From contig NZ_CP162137.1 in NCBI RefSeq assembly GCF_040833995.1, forward strand, positions 2,528,501-2,592,500: a DNA stretch of 64,000 nucleotides. Reading direction: 5' to 3'. The notes below the pieces were generated by a model. It did no database searches. It had not been told where the DNA came from and saw only the letters and a program-made list of their open reading frames with translations. Shown here in pieces: positions 11,565 to 20,529 of the stretch (position 1 is the first letter of the stretch; the number at the start of each line of letters is the position of its first letter). The position numbers and the translations under genes are program-made. This DNA is from Leptospira sp. WS58.C1. Lineage in GTDB: Bacteria > Spirochaetota > Leptospiria > Leptospirales > Leptospiraceae.

Positions 11565-12191
11565 TCAGGAAAGGATTTCAGGTTCGGAATACATTCTTCT
11601 TTTTTTCGCCCAAGGAAAGATCGGAAGTAAAAGAAGAATATAAGAAATAGGAAAAGATTCGAAAATAACCTCTCCATGAAGACTGTTCATTTTGGTGATC
11701 CCTAAAAATTTAGAGACCAATATAAGAGAAATAAAGAGAGAAGCAGAAATTATAAATGCCAGACCGAGAGCGATAAGATGTCTGATCCAAAGATTTTTCC
11801 AAACTAGTTTTGTATTTTTCAGCTTATGGAATCGAAAACTCGCCAGTGCAATACGGATCGAAAGAAGAAGTAATAGTAACTCTAGCAATATATTATTTCC
11901 AACGCTTGTCCAGATCCCGAACAAAGTCAAAATAGTTCCCGAAAGAATCACCGAGGAAAAAATACAAAGAAGGATAACGGAGACCCTACTTCTAGAGAAT
12001 CGGATCACGATCCCGAAGATAGAAAGAAGAAGAATATCCATATAGAAATTGAGAAAGGAACCCAAAAGAAAGGTATAAAGAATACTTTGCAAAAACGCGA
12101 TCAAAAGCAAAACATAAGAGGCCGAGTTCAAAAAAAACTCCGCATCATCAGGGGATTCGATCCTAGCAAAAAACCGTTTCAACAGATTCAT
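11565..12191 (-). CDS. Integral membrane protein, unknown function
   Basis: About 208 residues with some six hydrophobic segments. These include SYVLLLIAFLQSILYTFLLG, FYMDILLLSIFGIVIRF, VILLCIFSSVILSGTILTLF, LLELLLLLLSIRIALASF, HLIALGLAFIISASLFISLI and ISYILLLLPIFPWA. The N-terminus before the first segment is acidic (ARIESPDDAEFF). The start at 12191 (MNLLKRFFARIE) follows AGGA at a good distance. An upstream in-frame ATG at 12275 would add 28 hydrophilic residues with no ribosome site. No family motif is recognisable. It is divergent from ispG, with which it shares an intergenic region. Confidence 0.7.
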   Translation of the reverse strand: MNLLKRFFARIESPDDAEFFLNSASYVLLLIAFLQSILYTFLLGSFLNFYMDILLLSIFGIVIRFSRSRVSVILLCIFSSVILSGTILTLFGIWTSVGNNILLELLLLLLSIRIALASFRFHKLKNTKLVWKNLWIRHLIALGLAFIISASLFISLILVSKFLGITKMNSLHGEVIFESFPISYILLLLPIFPWAKKRRMYSEPEILS

Positions 12192-12383
12192 ATCCGGTTC
12201 CTGCAATCCTGTTGATTGGCTTTTTTCAGTCAATTTAATGAATTTGTCCGCCCTTTTGGCTGCTACGCTCCGCAATAAAACGTACTACAATTCCTTAAAA
12301 AACCTTTCCGATTGGGGCTAATTCCGGAAAAATCCTAAATGACAAGCGGTTCGTTCTCTTCTTAATGGAACAAGAGAGCACTC

Positions 12384-14381
12384 ATGAACTTCCGATACAA
12401 TCATTCTCCATTCTCTTACCAACGCCGCAGGACCAGAGAGGTAAAAGTAGGAGATATTGGCATCGGTGGAAACAATCCGATCCGTATCCAGTCCATGATC
12501 ACTGCGGACACAAGGGATACCGAAAACTCCGTTAGACAAATTCTGGAATTAGAAGCCGCAGGTTGTGAGATCGTTCGATTGACCGTACCTTCTCAACCGG
12601 ATGCGGATAACTTACCGAATATCCGCAAGGAGCTCAAACGTTTAGGAAGCAAAGTCCCGCTTGTAGCGGATATCCATTTTACTCCGAGTGTCGCAATGAA
12701 GTCGGTAGAATGGGTAGAGAAGGTCCGCATCAATCCGGGTAACTTCGCTGATAAGAAAAAATTCGCAGTTAGGGATTATACGGAACAAGAATACAAAGAA
12801 GAATTAGAAAAGATCTCGGAAGTATTCAGTCCATTAGTACTTCGTTGTAAAGAGTTGGGAGTCTCGATGAGAATAGGCACCAATCACGGATCCTTATCCG
12901 ATCGTATCATGAATAAATACGGAGACACACCGCAAGGTATGGTGGAGTCCGCGATTGAATTTATCCGTATCGCAGAAAGTCTTTCTTATAAAGATATTAT
13001 AGTCAGCATGAAGGCCTCGAATCCGCAGGTAATGGTTCAGGCTTACAGATTATTATGCAGTCGTTTTATCGAATTGCAGATGGATTATCCGTTACATCTA
13101 GGAGTGACGGAAGCAGGAGACGGAAAAGACGGAAGGATCAAATCCGCGATCGGGATCGGTTCATTATTGGAAGACGGGCTCGGAGACACGATCCGAGTTT
13201 CTTTAACGGAAGATCCGATCCACGAAGTTCCAGTCGCAAGATTACTCGCGGACAAATACAATAAACTCAGATTTCCGGAAACGCAAAACCAAGGATATTC
13301 CGAATTCAGAAATCCTTATTCTTACCAAAAATTTTATAGCAGGCCGATCCAAGTGGGAAATCTTCCGATAGGAGAAAATCATTCGGTTCGGATCGAATCA
13401 GTTTTACCTTTCGAATCGGAAAGCGGATTTTCGCAGGAGCTCGCTTCGCTCAAAAATTATGCAAGATCCAGATCCTTGGAATTGGAAATGGTCTCCGTAC
13501 CTCTTCCTTCCGACGAATTCCTAAGAGAAGAATGTATATCCGCAAGCAAATCCTCCTCCGTTCCGATGGGAGTTATCGTTGAACAAAACGAACTTTTGCT
13601 CGAAGACGTATTGGAAGATCTGATCCCTTTCCCTAAAGTGACAGTTGATCCGTTCCATCATTTTCAAAACAGGGATTCTTTATTAGAATTTTTGCATAAA
13701 AGAGAAGGCAAAGGGATCACCGAACTCAATGTCCAGGCCTACCAACTTGAAAGTCTAAAAGGATTACCCGAGGAATTCAAGAATGCAGGAATAGAATCCG
13801 TAACGTTCTCGGTCCAAACCTTTCATATATTGCACGATTATAGAAAACTAGCCCGAATACTCAGTGATTTCGATTACCCGATCTTCCTGAGTGCGGAATA
13901 TCCGGATATGGAGACCGCATTGTACGAGTCCTCGATAGGGATCGGCGGAATGTTGACCGACGGGATCGGGGATATGTTACGGATCAAGGTAATCGACAGC
14001 GAACCGGAAGCTGTACTACAACTAGGATTTGATATCCTACAAGCAACCAGATTACGTCTTACAAAAACGGAATATATCTCCTGCCCTTCTTGTGGAAGAA
14101 CGTTATTCGATCTACAGACCACAACTGCACGCATCAAAGAAAAAACAGGCCACCTCAAAGGAGTCAAGATCGCAGTCATGGGCTGTATCGTAAACGGTCC
14201 AGGAGAAATGGCGGATGCCGATTTCGGTTATGTGGGAGCCGGCCCAGGCAAAGTGCATTTATATAGAGGGAAAGAGATCGTACTCAAAAACGTTCCTTCC
14301 GAAGAAGCAGACGAAAGACTGGTCCAACTGATCAAAGACTCCGGAATGTGGATGGAAAGAGAATCAGTTACAAGTATTTAA
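12384..14381 (+). CDS. ispG: 4-hydroxy-3-methylbut-2-enyl diphosphate synthase (long form)
   Basis: This enzyme converts 2-C-methylerythritol 2,4-cyclodiphosphate to HMBPP in the non-mevalonate isoprenoid pathway, using a [4Fe-4S] cluster. The N-terminal TIM barrel is clear ([58 protein letters not shown]). The C-terminal cluster domain has Cys567 and Cys570 ([11 protein letters not shown]) and Cys601 in [20 protein letters not shown]. At 665 residues it is far longer than the roughly 370-residue proteobacterial enzyme. The extra 250 or so residues sit between barrel and cluster domain, the three-domain form known from plants and some bacteria. AAGAGAG lies upstream of the ATG. It converges on the 14495 gene. 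Confidence 0.97.
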   Translation: MNFRYNHSPFSYQRRRTREVKVGDIGIGGNNPIRIQSMITADTRDTENSVRQILELEAAGCEIVRLTVPSQPDADNLPNIRKELKRLGSKVPLVADIHFTPSVAMKSVEWVEKVRINPGNFADKKKFAVRDYTEQEYKEELEKISEVFSPLVLRCKELGVSMRIGTNHGSLSDRIMNKYGDTPQGMVESAIEFIRIAESLSYKDIIVSMKASNPQVMVQAYRLLCSRFIELQMDYPLHLGVTEAGDGKDGRIKSAIGIGSLLEDGLGDTIRVSLTEDPIHEVPVARLLADKYNKLRFPETQNQGYSEFRNPYSYQKFYSRPIQVGNLPIGENHSVRIESVLPFESESGFSQELASLKNYARSRSLELEMVSVPLPSDEFLREECISASKSSSVPMGVIVEQNELLLEDVLEDLIPFPKVTVDPFHHFQNRDSLLEFLHKREGKGITELNVQAYQLESLKGLPEEFKNAGIESVTFSVQTFHILHDYRKLARILSDFDYPIFLSAEYPDMETALYESSIGIGGMLTDGIGDMLRIKVIDSEPEAVLQLGFDILQATRLRLTKTEYISCPSCGRTLFDLQTTTARIKEKTGHLKGVKIAVMGCIVNGPGEMADADFGYVGAGPGKVHLYRGKEIVLKNVPSEEADERLVQLIKDSGMWMERESVTSI

Positions 14382-14383
14382 AA

Positions 14384-14487
14384 TTTCACACAGAGCCCAC
14401 TGAGAATACCGAGGAGACCGGATGTAGGAACTCCTACATGGCGATCATTTCAATATACTCCGTGCCCTCAGTGTTCTCTGTGCGAAA
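14384..14487. repeat. CACGGAG-family palindrome, copy 3, with a second palindrome nested inside
   Basis: The element lies between the convergent genes ispG and the amide hydrolase. The outer ends are TTTCACACAGAGCCCACTGA and CAGTGTTCTCTGTGCGAAA. Its centre holds an independent palindrome, TGTAGGAACTCCTACA at 14423-14438, which recurs elsewhere in the window. Hairpins here could end or protect both converging transcripts. Confidence 0.8.
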
Positions 14488-14494
14488 CCTTTCT

Positions 14495-16246
14495 TTAAAG
14501 CTCGTTCGCTTCTACGATAATAAAATTCGGAGACACCTGCCTCAGTTTTCTCGCGGAATATTTACCCTTGTCTTGGAAAACCTTCTTTTTCCAGACTTGA
14601 GTCGCAAATTCCGTTTTAGAATTTTTGATCTTATCGTAAAAATGATCCGCTATTTTTTGTTTACCCAAAACGGACTGAGTCCTTGCCAACCACAATGCAC
14701 TTTGTTGTTTTCTGAAAGAAGAAGTCTCCAAACTTTCCGCCTGTTCCAATAGGAACGAAGCCTTATTCAGATTCCCTTTTTCCAGATATAAAATTGCTTC
14801 TAAAAAAAGTATAGAAGGATCTTTGCCGGAAAATTCCTCATTTGCCTTCTGTAATTCCAGAATTATATCGTCAATACCGCCCATTCCCGGGTCGTCGTTA
14901 ATAAGCATTGCTTTTTTATAATATTGAATCGCAGAACCCGCTTTAGCGACCTTGGATTTCGGAACCTTCCGCCCTTTATCCTTTTTAATATCCGAAAGAT
15001 CCAAAACCTTATAACCTGGCTCTCCCCAAACCATAGGAATTTCCATATAAGGACCGCTTCCCGTAGGAGCAGTTCCCACTGAGACGAAAATTTTACGAGC
15101 TTCCACGCTCATCACCACGGACTTTACGGAAGTGATCTGACGAATGGTAGATCCCATAGTGCGAGATTCGCCGCTGGAACAATCGATCGAATCATTCAAG
15201 ATATTCTGAAGATCCACAACACTTGTCCCTTTTTTCTTCTTTTGTGAAGAAAGAAGTTCTTCCGCTCGATCAAAACGACTGATACAATGATGATAGAAAA
15301 CAGGAGCCGCCATTATCTCTCCTTCCTGTAATCTTTCACTTTGGTAATGGTTCGTATTCACAATATGATCTTTTCCTAAATTAGGATAAACCACATCCAC
15401 ATTCCCATAATTGGTTTCGATGATCGCAGCCTTCGGGCCCTTCTCCTTATGATTGGTGACGATGAGTCCCCAAGTAGAATTGATCTTATGTTTTTTGGCG
15501 ATACTCACAGCTTCTTCGATAGATCTCGCTTCCGAAATGATCTTATGACCGAAGTCGATCACACCCAAACCGTTAAAGCCGATTTTTTTATGAAAGCGAG
15601 TATGGAAAGCAATCGTTAGCCCAGCTTCATTAAAAGCGGTGATCCCGGGAACATCCGCACCTCTACAAGCAATATAACCGTAACGTAAACCTTTTTCGGG
15701 AGTGCAAAAAACAACAATCGGACGTTTGTCCCAAACTTCCACACCTGGAAAATCGAAATTACGAGCGTGATATAACTTACCATCCCGGCTTTGCTCCCCC
15801 CAAACGGCAACACTCGTACAAGCGGGAAGCATCTGAGGATTTCTACTCGGACTCATATGCGCAAGTTCCGGGAGAAGTTGGATTGCACCCAAAAAACCGA
15901 CGGAGTTTTGGAAAGAATCCATAGTAAAAAGTTCCTTCTCTAGTTTCGGAGAACGACCTGCCGCAGTCAGAGCAGCGATGGTGCGAGCCGAAAATTCGGA
16001 AGGTCTATTCTTCTTCATCCTTCTCGACATCCAATTCACCAGCAAAGAAGTCGCCCCCTTCGCCAAAAAATTCCGATTGTTACGAGGTAAACTTCCCAAC
16101 AAAAGATTGCGGGCCATCACAGGATAAAAATCGAAGATCGGTTCGAATTGTCCGATCGTATTCATTATCTCACCGAATTGTCGTCCCATCTCTTCCTGGG
16201 AGCCTTTGAGTTGTAATACAGCTAGAGGATATGTTTCCGAATTCAT
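14495..16246 (-). CDS. Ntn-type linear amide hydrolase (C45/acyltransferase-like) with C-terminal TPR-like region
   Basis: The core matches the C45/linear amide C-N hydrolase group of autoprocessed Ntn enzymes. It has ACTSVAVWGEQSRDGKL with the expected Cys nucleophile, followed by YHARNFDF and later GLTIAFHTR, KINSTWGLIVTNHKEKG and NTNHYQSE. Such proteins hydrolyse or transfer acyl groups on amides; the substrate cannot be predicted here. About 160 residues precede the Cys, so an autocleaved prosegment is possible. The last 150 residues contain helix pairs such as AIQYYKKAMLINDDPG and ASFLLEQAESLE, suggesting TPR repeats. The start MNSETYPLAVLQLKG is chosen because the family-like region begins there. 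An upstream ATG at 16291 follows a small hairpin and no Shine-Dalgarno. No signal peptide is evident. Confidence 0.82.
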   Translation of the reverse strand: MNSETYPLAVLQLKGSQEEMGRQFGEIMNTIGQFEPIFDFYPVMARNLLLGSLPRNNRNFLAKGATSLLVNWMSRRMKKNRPSEFSARTIAALTAAGRSPKLEKELFTMDSFQNSVGFLGAIQLLPELAHMSPSRNPQMLPACTSVAVWGEQSRDGKLYHARNFDFPGVEVWDKRPIVVFCTPEKGLRYGYIACRGADVPGITAFNEAGLTIAFHTRFHKKIGFNGLGVIDFGHKIISEARSIEEAVSIAKKHKINSTWGLIVTNHKEKGPKAAIIETNYGNVDVVYPNLGKDHIVNTNHYQSERLQEGEIMAAPVFYHHCISRFDRAEELLSSQKKKKGTSVVDLQNILNDSIDCSSGESRTMGSTIRQITSVKSVVMSVEARKIFVSVGTAPTGSGPYMEIPMVWGEPGYKVLDLSDIKKDKGRKVPKSKVAKAGSAIQYYKKAMLINDDPGMGGIDDIILELQKANEEFSGKDPSILFLEAILYLEKGNLNKASFLLEQAESLETSSFRKQQSALWLARTQSVLGKQKIADHFYDKIKNSKTEFATQVWKKKVFQDKGKYSARKLRQVSPNFIIVEANEL

Positions 16247-16362
16247 AGGCTTATCATAGCAGATCTTCGCCCACTCATCGACCGCCTCCATAGGTTCGGA
16301 TAGCCGAACTTATCGGATCGGACATTTGTAGGAGGTCCAATGCACGATTTGGCTGTAATTAC

Positions 16363-16398
16363 TCCCCACCCTCGTGGGCGGGGGCCGGTCGGTGGTAC
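16363..16398. repeat. GC-rich repeat shared with 49610-49645
   Basis: The stretch includes CCCACCCTCGTGGGCGGGGG followed by CCGGTCGGTGGTAC. Its reverse complement matches 49610-49645 almost base for base (GTACCACCG, then CCGGCCCCCGCCCA, then GAGGGTGGG). It is much more GC-rich than the flanking genes and can fold on itself (CCCACC with GGGCGGG). Confidence 0.75.
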
Positions 16399-16467
16399 CC
16401 TGGTAACGACAATTTTCCCTCTATCAGTAAATCCCTTCCTTTTCAAGCCTCTTTCGCGGGGTAATTT

Positions 16468-16483
16468 TGTAGGAAGTCCTACA
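16468..16483. repeat. Short palindrome TGTAGGA-NN-TCCTACA
   Basis: TGTAGGAAGTCCTACA, with seven-base arms. A looser outer pairing (ATTTTGT before, ACAAAAT after) extends the potential hairpin. The same palindrome occurs at 14423-14438 and 49528-49543. Confidence 0.75.
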
Positions 16484-16499
16484 GACAAAATGTCGGGCG

Positions 16500-16940
16500 G
16501 TTCCGAGCGATGCTCGGACCGGGCTACTTCGGGTTCGCGCATTCGCGCTCATCCTGGCTTCGCCCGGACTAAAGCCCTTCGTATCCCTACCGCAGCGACC
16601 CATAGGGAGCGAGGTAACGACCGCTTTAGCGAGTCGGTGGCCGAAGGGCAAACGAGAGAAAAGTTATATCAAAACCACTAGCCTGAATCGAAAGCCTTGC
16701 TAAAATGAGCACTCCGCATTTGACCGCAGCGACCCATAGGGAGCTGGTCTGTGATTATGGTGCAATTTGTTTGGTTTGAAATTTAGCTTCGCTTTGCTCC
16801 GCTACCCTTCGGGAATCTCACTCCCTATGGGTCGTTCGATTGGCAACGACCTTGCGAGCGATCCGTAGAGAGCGAGCAAGCTCGAGATAGCCGGAGGCAC
16901 GATCGAGAGCACTCCGCATTTGGCCGCAGGGACCCAAATC
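16500..16940. repeat. GC-rich hairpin array in a 705-base gene-free block
   Basis: The region between 16292 and 16996 carries no credible gene. It contains many short hairpins: CCGAGC-GAT-GCTCGG at 16503-16517, GCGC-ATTC-GCGC at 16537-16548, GGC-TTC-GCC at 16556-16564, and an outer pair CCGGGC/GCCCGG at 16519-16524 and 16562-16567. A 14-base perfect inverted repeat, CGACCCATAGGGAG at 16730-16743 and its complement at 16821-16834, encloses 77 bases. A direct repeat starting GAGCACTCCGCATTTG occurs at 16707 and again exactly 200 bases later at 16907. The GCAGCGACCC-TAGGGAGC motif also appears in the 24000 block. No transposase or terminal target duplication was seen. Confidence 0.75.
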
Positions 16941-16996
16941 TATTTGGCAGAAAACAGGATGAGAAATCAAATAGCATCCGATCCAAAAAGTCAGTC

Positions 16997-18097
16997 ATGG
17001 AACTCCTACATATATTTTTCCTAAAATTCCTGCAGTTCGGAGCGGGAGCCGCATTTCTATACGCCTATCTGGAAATTATCCGTCCAGGCTCCGGGAATCG
17101 GATCTTAGTGCTCATTATGACCCTTACCGGGACCATACTACTTAGATATTCCTGGTATCTGCAGGATGATCTATTAGAAATTCCTTATCTATTTATATTC
17201 TTACATACTAGCGTCCTTTTCGTAGGACCGCTCATCTATACCTATATCCGTTCCTTCTTAGAAACCGAAGAAGAAAGTCCAAAAGAAAGACTCATTCGTT
17301 ATGGACTCCATTTTTCACCCGTATTATTATTCGCCGTTTTTGAATCTGCCTACTTTTCTCAAGATAGTTCCGAACTAAAAACCCAGGTACTACAAGGTGC
17401 AAAGGAATTCAGGCTGGATTGGGCTCATTTAGGGAGTTTTCTTGCAAGTATCCAAGTTTCCGTATATTCCCTATTTTGCCTTTATCTATATCACAAGGTC
17501 AGCAGAAGATACGAAATGTACGAATTAAAATTGGTATGGTTAGTATTACTTCTGCCCGTATTCGCAAACGGACTCATAGGAACCGCCTACTTTCTAAAGA
17601 ACAAATATTTGTTCGATCTAGGAGCTTCTCTCATCTGCGTCATGGTCCTTCTACTCTTCTTAGTCAGAGAAAGACATCCAGGTTTTTTTAGCGAAATCAG
17701 CGAAGTCATACAAAATGCGAAATACCAAAACACTCCTCTACTCACCAAAGAAATAGAAGCAGCAAATGCAAAACTGAAAGAACTATTAGAAATCAAATAT
17801 TTATACAGGGATAGCGAACTAAGACTTGTGGATTTAGCTGCAGAACTCGGACTGAATTTGCACCAAACTTCCAGATATTTAAACGAAGTTCACAAAATGA
17901 ATTTTTACGAACTCATCAATCGATACAGAGTGCAGGAAGCATGCAAACGTTTAAAGGAAGAACCTGATAGTTCGGTGTTAGATATCGCTTTTGCCGTTGG
18001 TTTTAATTCGAAGTCAACGTTTCATTCACAGTTTGTGAAGTTTACGGGGATGTCACCAGCGACGTATAGGAAGGATGGGGGTAATCCGAAACAGTAA
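16997..18097 (+). CDS. AraC-family regulator with N-terminal membrane domain
   Basis: 366 residues. The first 220 form about seven hydrophobic helices, for example GAGAAFLYAYLEII, ILVLIMTLTGTILLRYSWYL, YLFIFLHTSVLFVGPLIYTY, LVWLVLLLPVFANGLIGTAY and LGASLICVMVLLLFLV. The C-terminal 95 residues are a typical AraC/XylS DNA-binding domain with two helix-turn-helix units. The first is around LRLVDLAAELGLNLHQTSRYL and the second around SVLDIAFAVGFNSKSTFHSQF, ending KFTGMSPATYRK. Membrane-linked AraC regulators usually sense an envelope signal. It reads toward the epimerase and TetR genes but 158 bases separate them, so it may regulate rather than share their transcript. Confidence 0.9.
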   Translation: MELLHIFFLKFLQFGAGAAFLYAYLEIIRPGSGNRILVLIMTLTGTILLRYSWYLQDDLLEIPYLFIFLHTSVLFVGPLIYTYIRSFLETEEESPKERLIRYGLHFSPVLLFAVFESAYFSQDSSELKTQVLQGAKEFRLDWAHLGSFLASIQVSVYSLFCLYLYHKVSRRYEMYELKLVWLVLLLPVFANGLIGTAYFLKNKYLFDLGASLICVMVLLLFLVRERHPGFFSEISEVIQNAKYQNTPLLTKEIEAANAKLKELLEIKYLYRDSELRLVDLAAELGLNLHQTSRYLNEVHKMNFYELINRYRVQEACKRLKEEPDSSVLDIAFAVGFNSKSTFHSQFVKFTGMSPATYRKDGGNPKQ

Positions 18098-18204
18098 GAT
18101 GAATTCTAAAACCACTCCCCTCCTCAAATACTGCCAAATTGACAGCCATGAAGATTTTCAAACGTTTCTCCTTCATCATTAGTTTTTGCTATATAATTTA
18201 CCAG

Positions 18205-18236
18205 TAGTATATTATTTAATGTCTAATAGTATATTA
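18205..18236 (+). promoter_or_regulatory. Paired AT-rich direct repeats, candidate operator/promoter of the 18256 gene
   Basis: TAGTATATTA occurs at 18205-18214 and again at 18227-18236, a 22-base period (two helix turns). The second copy also forms TAATA-GTA-TATTA (18224-18236). The pair ends 19 bases before the ATG of the epimerase gene and just before its GAGGTAGG ribosome site. A TetR gene lies downstream in the same cluster, so an autoregulatory operator is plausible but unproven. Confidence 0.45.
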
Positions 18237-18255
18237 ATTAACGAGGTAGGAACTC

Positions 18256-19257
18256 ATGCAAAAAGTATTGGTAACGGGTGCAAATGGACACTTAGGTTTT
18301 TCTTTAGTAAAACTTCTTCAAGAAAGAGGTTATGAAGTAACGGCTGCGGTCCGAGATTCGAATGATGCAAAGAAGACAGCCAACCTGAAAAAGTTAGGAG
18401 TGAAACTGGTCTCCGCGGATTTGGGAGATAGAGAATCTCTTCGCAAGGTTCTCCAAGGACAGGATGGTCTGTTTCAAGTAGCAGCAGCGTTCAACCTGAC
18501 AGCTAAAGATCCGTGGAAAGAAGTAGTGGAACCGAATATTAACGGAACCAGAAATATTCTGGAAGAAGCCTATAAAGCGGGGATCAAAAAGATCATTTAT
18601 ACTTCCAGCATTGCGGCAGTGGGCACAATTGCAGAAGGAGAACCTCCTCTGAATGAATCCGCTTGGAATGATTCAGCGAAAGAACCTTATGCAATATCCA
18701 AGACCAAATCCGAAAAACTGGCCTGGGAACTTTCGAAAAAATTGGGCTTAAACTTAGTGACTGTTCTACCTGGTACCATTTTGGGTCCCCAGTTCACTCA
18801 ACCAACATCTTCTTTAAAGCTAATCCAAGACATCCTAAACGGACAACTTCCATTCGCACCGAAGATGACTTTCTCCTATGTGGATGTGAGAGATGTTGCG
18901 ATGGCGCATATCCTTGCCTATGAAAATCCCTCCGCACAAGGAAGATATATCGCAACCGGGGAAACTTTTTCCGTTTCTCAAATTTGCAAACTAGTTAAGG
19001 AGATCCATCCAAAGGTAAAAACGACCGGAAAGGAACTTCCTTCTTTTATCGTTCGTGCCATGCCCTATCTGGACGCATTAAAACATGCAGTCACAGGTTT
19101 GGATAGACAGATCAACTCGGAGATAGTGCAAGATTATCTCCAAAGAAAACAGGAATACGATTCGGATCGATTAGCAAAGGAATTCCAATGGAAGCCTATG
19201 CCTATCAAAAAATCTCTGCAAGAGACAGTTGACTGGATGTTGTCGGGTGCCGTATAG
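18256..19257 (+). CDS. NAD(P)-dependent epimerase/reductase, extended SDR family
   Basis: 333 residues of the extended short-chain dehydrogenase type. The Rossmann nucleotide site is TGANGHLG near the N-terminus. The catalytic pattern is a serine in IIYTSSIAAVG followed by YAISK (Tyr and Lys). LPGTILGPQ is a typical downstream segment. The closest general resemblance is to dihydroflavonol 4-reductase-like or NAD-dependent epimerase/dehydratase proteins; the substrate is unknown. GAGGTAGG sits seven bases before the ATG, a strong start. The stop is followed within a few bases by a TetR regulator on the same strand, so the regulator probably controls this gene in response to a small molecule. 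Confidence 0.92.
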   Translation: MQKVLVTGANGHLGFSLVKLLQERGYEVTAAVRDSNDAKKTANLKKLGVKLVSADLGDRESLRKVLQGQDGLFQVAAAFNLTAKDPWKEVVEPNINGTRNILEEAYKAGIKKIIYTSSIAAVGTIAEGEPPLNESAWNDSAKEPYAISKTKSEKLAWELSKKLGLNLVTVLPGTILGPQFTQPTSSLKLIQDILNGQLPFAPKMTFSYVDVRDVAMAHILAYENPSAQGRYIATGETFSVSQICKLVKEIHPKVKTTGKELPSFIVRAMPYLDALKHAVTGLDRQINSEIVQDYLQRKQEYDSDRLAKEFQWKPMPIKKSLQETVDWMLSGAV

Positions 19258-19267
19258 TTTCCTGAGA

Positions 19268-19906
19268 GTGGATAAAAAAAGAGCCAGAAGGCCGGAAGAA
19301 AAAGAGATCCGAAAGCAGTCCATTGTGGCTGCTTTGCGGAAGCTTCTGGTGAAACAAAAACATCCGCTGCCCAGCACCCAGGAGATTGCGGAGGCCGCAG
19401 GAGTCACAAAGGGTGTGATCTATTTTTATTTCAAAACGAGAGAAGAAATTTTTCTTACTCTTCATTTACAGGAAACGGAATTATTTTTTAAGGAAATGGC
19501 GGAGTTACTGCAAGGCCCCGAATATTCTTTAGCGAAACTAAAGGAGAAGATCATTCATCAGTTTTCCAAAAACGAAACTTTCATGTTCGTAGGCCTTATA
19601 ATACCCGGAATTTTAGAAAGTAATGTGGACCGGGCCTTTTTATACGAATTCAAAAAGAACACTTCCGATGGAATGGACGAACTGGCAAGAATCTGGCTTT
19701 CCAGAGAAACCGGACTTACGATCTCGAATGCCAGAAAATTTATATTACGTTTTTATTTTTTAGCATTGATGCTTTGGCAGCATCACAATCCTCCCAAAGA
19801 AGTAAAAGAGGCATTCCAAAATAAGAACCTTTGGCTCTTAGAAGGAGATTTGGATCAGGTACTTTCCGAGTCCTTTGATTGGTTATGGAAAGGAATGAAT
19901 TCTTAA
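19268..19906 (+). CDS. TetR/AcrR-family transcriptional regulator
   Basis: The N-terminal DNA-binding domain is clear: RKQSIVAALRKLLV, then the helix-turn-helix STQEIAEAAGVTKGVIYFYF with the common ending KTREEIF. The C-terminal 140 residues are helical and would form the ligand-binding and dimer domain. The start is uncertain. A GTG at 19268 (VDKKRARRPEEK) begins the protein close to the usual distance from the first helix. An ATG at 19229 would add 13 residues and overlap the upstream gene by 29 bases. The near contact with the epimerase gene suggests co-transcription and autoregulation. Confidence 0.88.
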   Translation: MDKKRARRPEEKEIRKQSIVAALRKLLVKQKHPLPSTQEIAEAAGVTKGVIYFYFKTREEIFLTLHLQETELFFKEMAELLQGPEYSLAKLKEKIIHQFSKNETFMFVGLIIPGILESNVDRAFLYEFKKNTSDGMDELARIWLSRETGLTISNARKFILRFYFLALMLWQHHNPPKEVKEAFQNKNLWLLEGDLDQVLSESFDWLWKGMNS

Positions 19907-19973
19907 AGAAAAGACCGGCAACGTGCTGACCAAGGAAATTCCGCCACGCCACCGATCCGAGTTAATTCGCTTT

Positions 19974-20297
19974 CTATTTCGTACAAAGCTCCGCAGGAGG
20001 TTTCTCCCCACTGGCAAATGCGATTGCACAAGCCTCTGCTTTTTTAGCAGGATCTAATTTATTCCAGTCAGCCCTGGCATCTTCCACATTTGTAGAGGTA
20101 GGAAACCAAGGCGGAGGGTTATTTGCCATGGCTTGCCCGGTCGCAACTACGATAAACCAAAGTTTAATAAAGTTATCCATAGCCTCCTCCTGATCATCCT
20201 CGGTGTTAAACGGATTTAGATCATCAAGATCCGAACAAGAAGTACTAGCAAAACTAACGCTAAGCACCAACAATACAGACACAAAAATTCTTAACAT
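19974..20297 (-). CDS. Small lipoprotein with CX14C tail (A)
   Basis: 107 residues. The signal MLRIFVSVLLVLSVSFASTSC ends at a probable lipidated cysteine. The mature part begins SDLDDLNPFNTEDDQEEAM, strongly acidic, then has a hydrophobic stretch LWFIVVATGQAM and a C-terminal region with two cysteines separated by exactly 14 residues. The same overall plan, including the SCS and DD motifs and the same C-terminal CX14C spacing, is seen in the 22499-22816 gene on the other side of the lipase. A longer upstream start at 20411 is possible but would place 38 residues before the signal. Its leader of over 100 bases is very AT-rich. Function unknown. Confidence 0.72.
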   Translation of the reverse strand: MLRIFVSVLLVLSVSFASTSCSDLDDLNPFNTEDDQEEAMDNFIKLWFIVVATGQAMANNPPPWFPTSTNVEDARADWNKLDPAKKAEACAIAFASGEKPPAELCTK

Positions 20298-20529
20298 AGT
20301 AAAAATCTCACTTTTTTTTTCGAATAAAAAGCGACCCCACATCCAAAGCAAATGAATTTGTTTATTTTTTATAAAAAAATTTTTATCCCAAATTGTATAT
20401 AAGTAATACATTATATACCAAATTACATACTCAATTTTACCGCGACAAAATCGAACAAAATAACAAGAACAAAACTTTTATAATATTATTAGTAAATAAT
20501 ATATTGAGTAAACAATAAAGGAGGGCGAT

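Noticed and set aside
11387..11677. 96-codon minus-strand frame overlapping the membrane-protein gene
   Set aside because: It is a phenylalanine-rich frame in AT-rich DNA, overlaps a better supported gene by over 100 bases, and has no ribosome site.
16243..16681. Overlapping frames on both strands in the 16.3-16.7 kb block
   Set aside because: All translate hairpin repeats, none has a ribosome site, and none resembles a known protein.
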